In this document: positions 62,765 through 64,000 of the stretch, one piece after another
Numbering within the stretch: the stretch's first letter is position 1
Layout: every line of letters starts with the position of its first letter
The notes under the pieces: generated by a model
Database searches by the model: none
Seen by the model: the letters and a program-made list of their open reading frames with translations, nothing else
What the model was told of the DNA's origin: nothing
Program-made: the position numbers and the translations under genes
Origin: Paracyclopina nana
Taxonomy: Eukaryota; Arthropoda; Copepoda; Cyclopoida; Cyclopettidae
Length of the DNA: 64,000 bases
Assembly: GCA_019096065.1 (NCBI GenBank)
Contig: JAGUCH010000002.1
Coordinates: 4,538,501-4,602,500 of the forward strand
Direction of reading: 5' to 3'

Positions 62765-63169
62765 CAATTCTAGACGGAAGTATGCAAGTTAATTCACTAA
62801 ACTTATTTTAGTTCTTTCGTCATTTGTGCGGTGGCGCTTATGCTGCTTGCTTCAATGAAAAAGCGGGAAATTCAAATTTAGATTTTAGCGCCAATTTTTT
62901 AGTGCTCGAGTGGGAGGAGCCTGTTAATCAGCTTTACCAGACATGGAATTTTTACTTCAAGAATTGCTTAAATATGGCGTTTTCTATCATCTGACAGCTT
63001 TTTCGTGAAACTCACGATTCATAGAACTCTACTTTTTTCGTCAGAAGCCCTTCCACAGCATAGTCAGATGAAGTGTAGAAGTACAGCTGAGATAAGGGGT
63101 CACCTTACATTATAGATCATCTTGGGCTGGTTATGAAAACCAAGACCCTAAGGGAGATGAATGCCGCTG
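62765..63169 (+). other. Interruption inside the third element's integrase
   Basis: About 400 bp with stops in all frames, separating the integrase core from its C-terminal piece. It may be an insertion or scrambled decay; no inverted repeats or duplication were seen at its edges. Confidence 0.45.
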
Positions 63170-63528
63170 TGCTGGAATTTTGAAATCTGGCATGAGCAGA
63201 CGGCAAATCCCCCGCGAAGATGTTTTTGGGCCGTCATTTAAGGACGAAATTACCAATCTTGCATGAGATGACAAAGCTTGAGATGCCAGAACCCAGAGCT
63301 GAAAAGCAATTGCCAAATGAGATCATTCCAGATTTCAAGGTGGGGGAAAAAGTGTGCATGCAAAATGCACTTACTAAGCTATGGGAGGAGTTCGGAGTCA
63401 TCCTCGAAGTTCGGCATTCCGGTAGAAGCTACGTCATCAAAAATGATGATGGTGTGATCAGTGTGAGGAATAAGCGCTTCTTACGCAATCACAAGACGGC
63501 TGACCTCGATGCAAATGCATCGTTATGA
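63170..63528 (+). pseudogene. Integrase C-terminal fragment of the third element
   Basis: The frame containing FLGRHLRTKLPILHEM and FKVGEKVCMQNALTKLWEEF matches the segment that normally follows an integrase core (R-x-LRT-x-LP, then a small beta-barrel with VxVRNKRFLR). The ORF proper begins at ATG 63220 and stops at 63528. Confidence 0.6.
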
Positions 63529-63657
63529 CTAGTAAGTGAAGCACCTCACTCAATGCCCAGCTTTTGCAGCAGCACCTTCTCCAGGAAAATATTTCCATCA
63601 GCACTCAGTAAGTCTTTTTTGATGTATACATACACCAAGTGGCTCGGTACTTTGCAC

Positions 63658-64000
63658 ATGCCGACCGCAGAAGAGGCTAAGAAAAACGAAGAGAAGTTAG
63701 CTGCCCTGATTGCAAAAAGCCTTGTAAAAAATTGTCCCCCTGTAAATTGCACTTGGTCGGAGGTTATCATGGGATCGGGTCAAAGTACAACCAACAGCGC
63801 CGATAAGGCAAAGACCCAGGTTGTCGATGAGACCAGCCACTCTGGTATTAGGCTAGCGGACATTGACATTATGGTTCCGCAAGGCTCCAGTGAGGAGGAC
63901 AAGTCAGCTGCCGAGGCAGCTGGCAGAGATGTCACGCATTGGATCTTCTATGGAGTGGCCTTTTGCGCTTTGATGGCTTTGCTATGGATTGGACTGCGGT
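63658..64000 (+). CDS. ORF after pol with myristoylation-type start and TM segment (partial)
   Basis: A frame open from ATG 63658 (MPTAEEAKKNEEKLAALI) to the window edge, over 114 codons. An in-frame second ATG at 63769 gives MGSGQSTTNSADK, an N-myristoylation-like MGxxxS start. A stretch of about 20 hydrophobic residues near the edge (WIFYGVAFCALMALLWIGL) looks like a transmembrane helix. It lies where env or an accessory gene of the third element would be, before the unseen 3' LTR. Small myristoylated/TM ORFs of this kind are known after pol in some invertebrate LTR elements; the assignment here is by position and motif only. Confidence 0.5.
   Translation, partial: MPTAEEAKKNEEKLAALIAKSLVKNCPPVNCTWSEVIMGSGQSTTNSADKAKTQVVDETSHSGIRLADIDIMVPQGSSEEDKSAAEAAGRDVTHWIFYGVAFCALMALLWIGLR

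Larger units (their letters stand above)
58100..64000 (+). mobile_element. Decayed Ty3/gypsy-type LTR element, 3' end outside window
   Basis: In order: tandem-repeat leader, broken gag, a 910-codon frame with two zinc knuckles, protease, RT and RNase H, an in-frame TAG, integrase, a 450-bp break, an integrase C-terminal piece, and a downstream ORF open to the edge. The left limit is approximate. Confidence 0.8.

Overview
This window is from an invertebrate animal genome, most likely an arthropod (possibly a crustacean). An intronless seven-helix protein at 254-1630 ends in the TY-x5-QF signature of arthropod gustatory receptors. The remaining genes are conserved metazoan nuclear, peroxisomal and cell-division genes with few, mostly short (51-67 bp) GT-AG introns. 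About a third of the window is LTR retrotransposon.

Layout. 1-6.2 kb: a small secreted basic peptide, a gustatory receptor (minus) and a two-exon secreted Pro/Tyr-rich protein (minus), separated by ordinary intergenic DNA. 6.17-16.02 kb: a complete BEL/Pao element on the minus strand with identical 202-bp LTRs, a 5-bp target duplication, a Lys-tRNA-like primer site, gag, pol and an extra 459-codon ORF in the env position. 16.2-17.1 kb: two small unrecognised plus-strand ORFs, then simple tandem repeats. 18.50-27.75 kb: a complete, GC-rich Ty3/gypsy element on the plus strand with identical 245-bp LTRs and a TGGG duplication. It has gag, a textbook -1 frameshift signal, pol, and a frame-broken glycoprotein (env) region. 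28.6-55.3 kb is the gene-dense host block: an unrecognised 8-exon acidic protein, a small 2-exon gene, CHAF1A, an ING-family PHD protein, MED31, PEX6, ATRIP, DNA2, KNL1, HAUS3 and a small CxC protein. 55.3-57.8 kb holds direct repeats, two oppositely oriented Tc1/mariner-type MITEs and a tRNA-like SINE head. From about 58.1 kb to the edge is a decayed third LTR element (Ty3/gypsy type) followed by an ORF with a myristoylation-type internal start and a membrane segment, cut by the window end.

How the host genes relate. CHAF1A (replication-coupled chromatin assembly), ATRIP (replication checkpoint), DNA2 (Okazaki/resection nuclease-helicase), KNL1 (kinetochore scaffold) and HAUS3 (spindle augmin) are all S/M-phase genes within about 21 kb. 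Two same-strand pairs are nearly abutting. MED31 stops 1 bp before the first possible PEX6 ATG. KNL1 stops 27 bp before the DNA2 ATG, with a strong 3' splice site in between. These pairs look like operon-like or overlapping transcription units.

The most interesting observations are: the KNL1-DNA2 and MED31-PEX6 junctions; canonical -1 slippery heptamers in frame at both intact gag/pol junctions (T TTT TTA and A AAA AAC); a probable 67-bp intron placed directly after the gag initiator ATG of the gypsy element; the non-env third ORF of the BEL/Pao element, lying beyond old copies of its own polypurine-tract/LTR edge; and the 18 MEET-type MELT motifs of KNL1.
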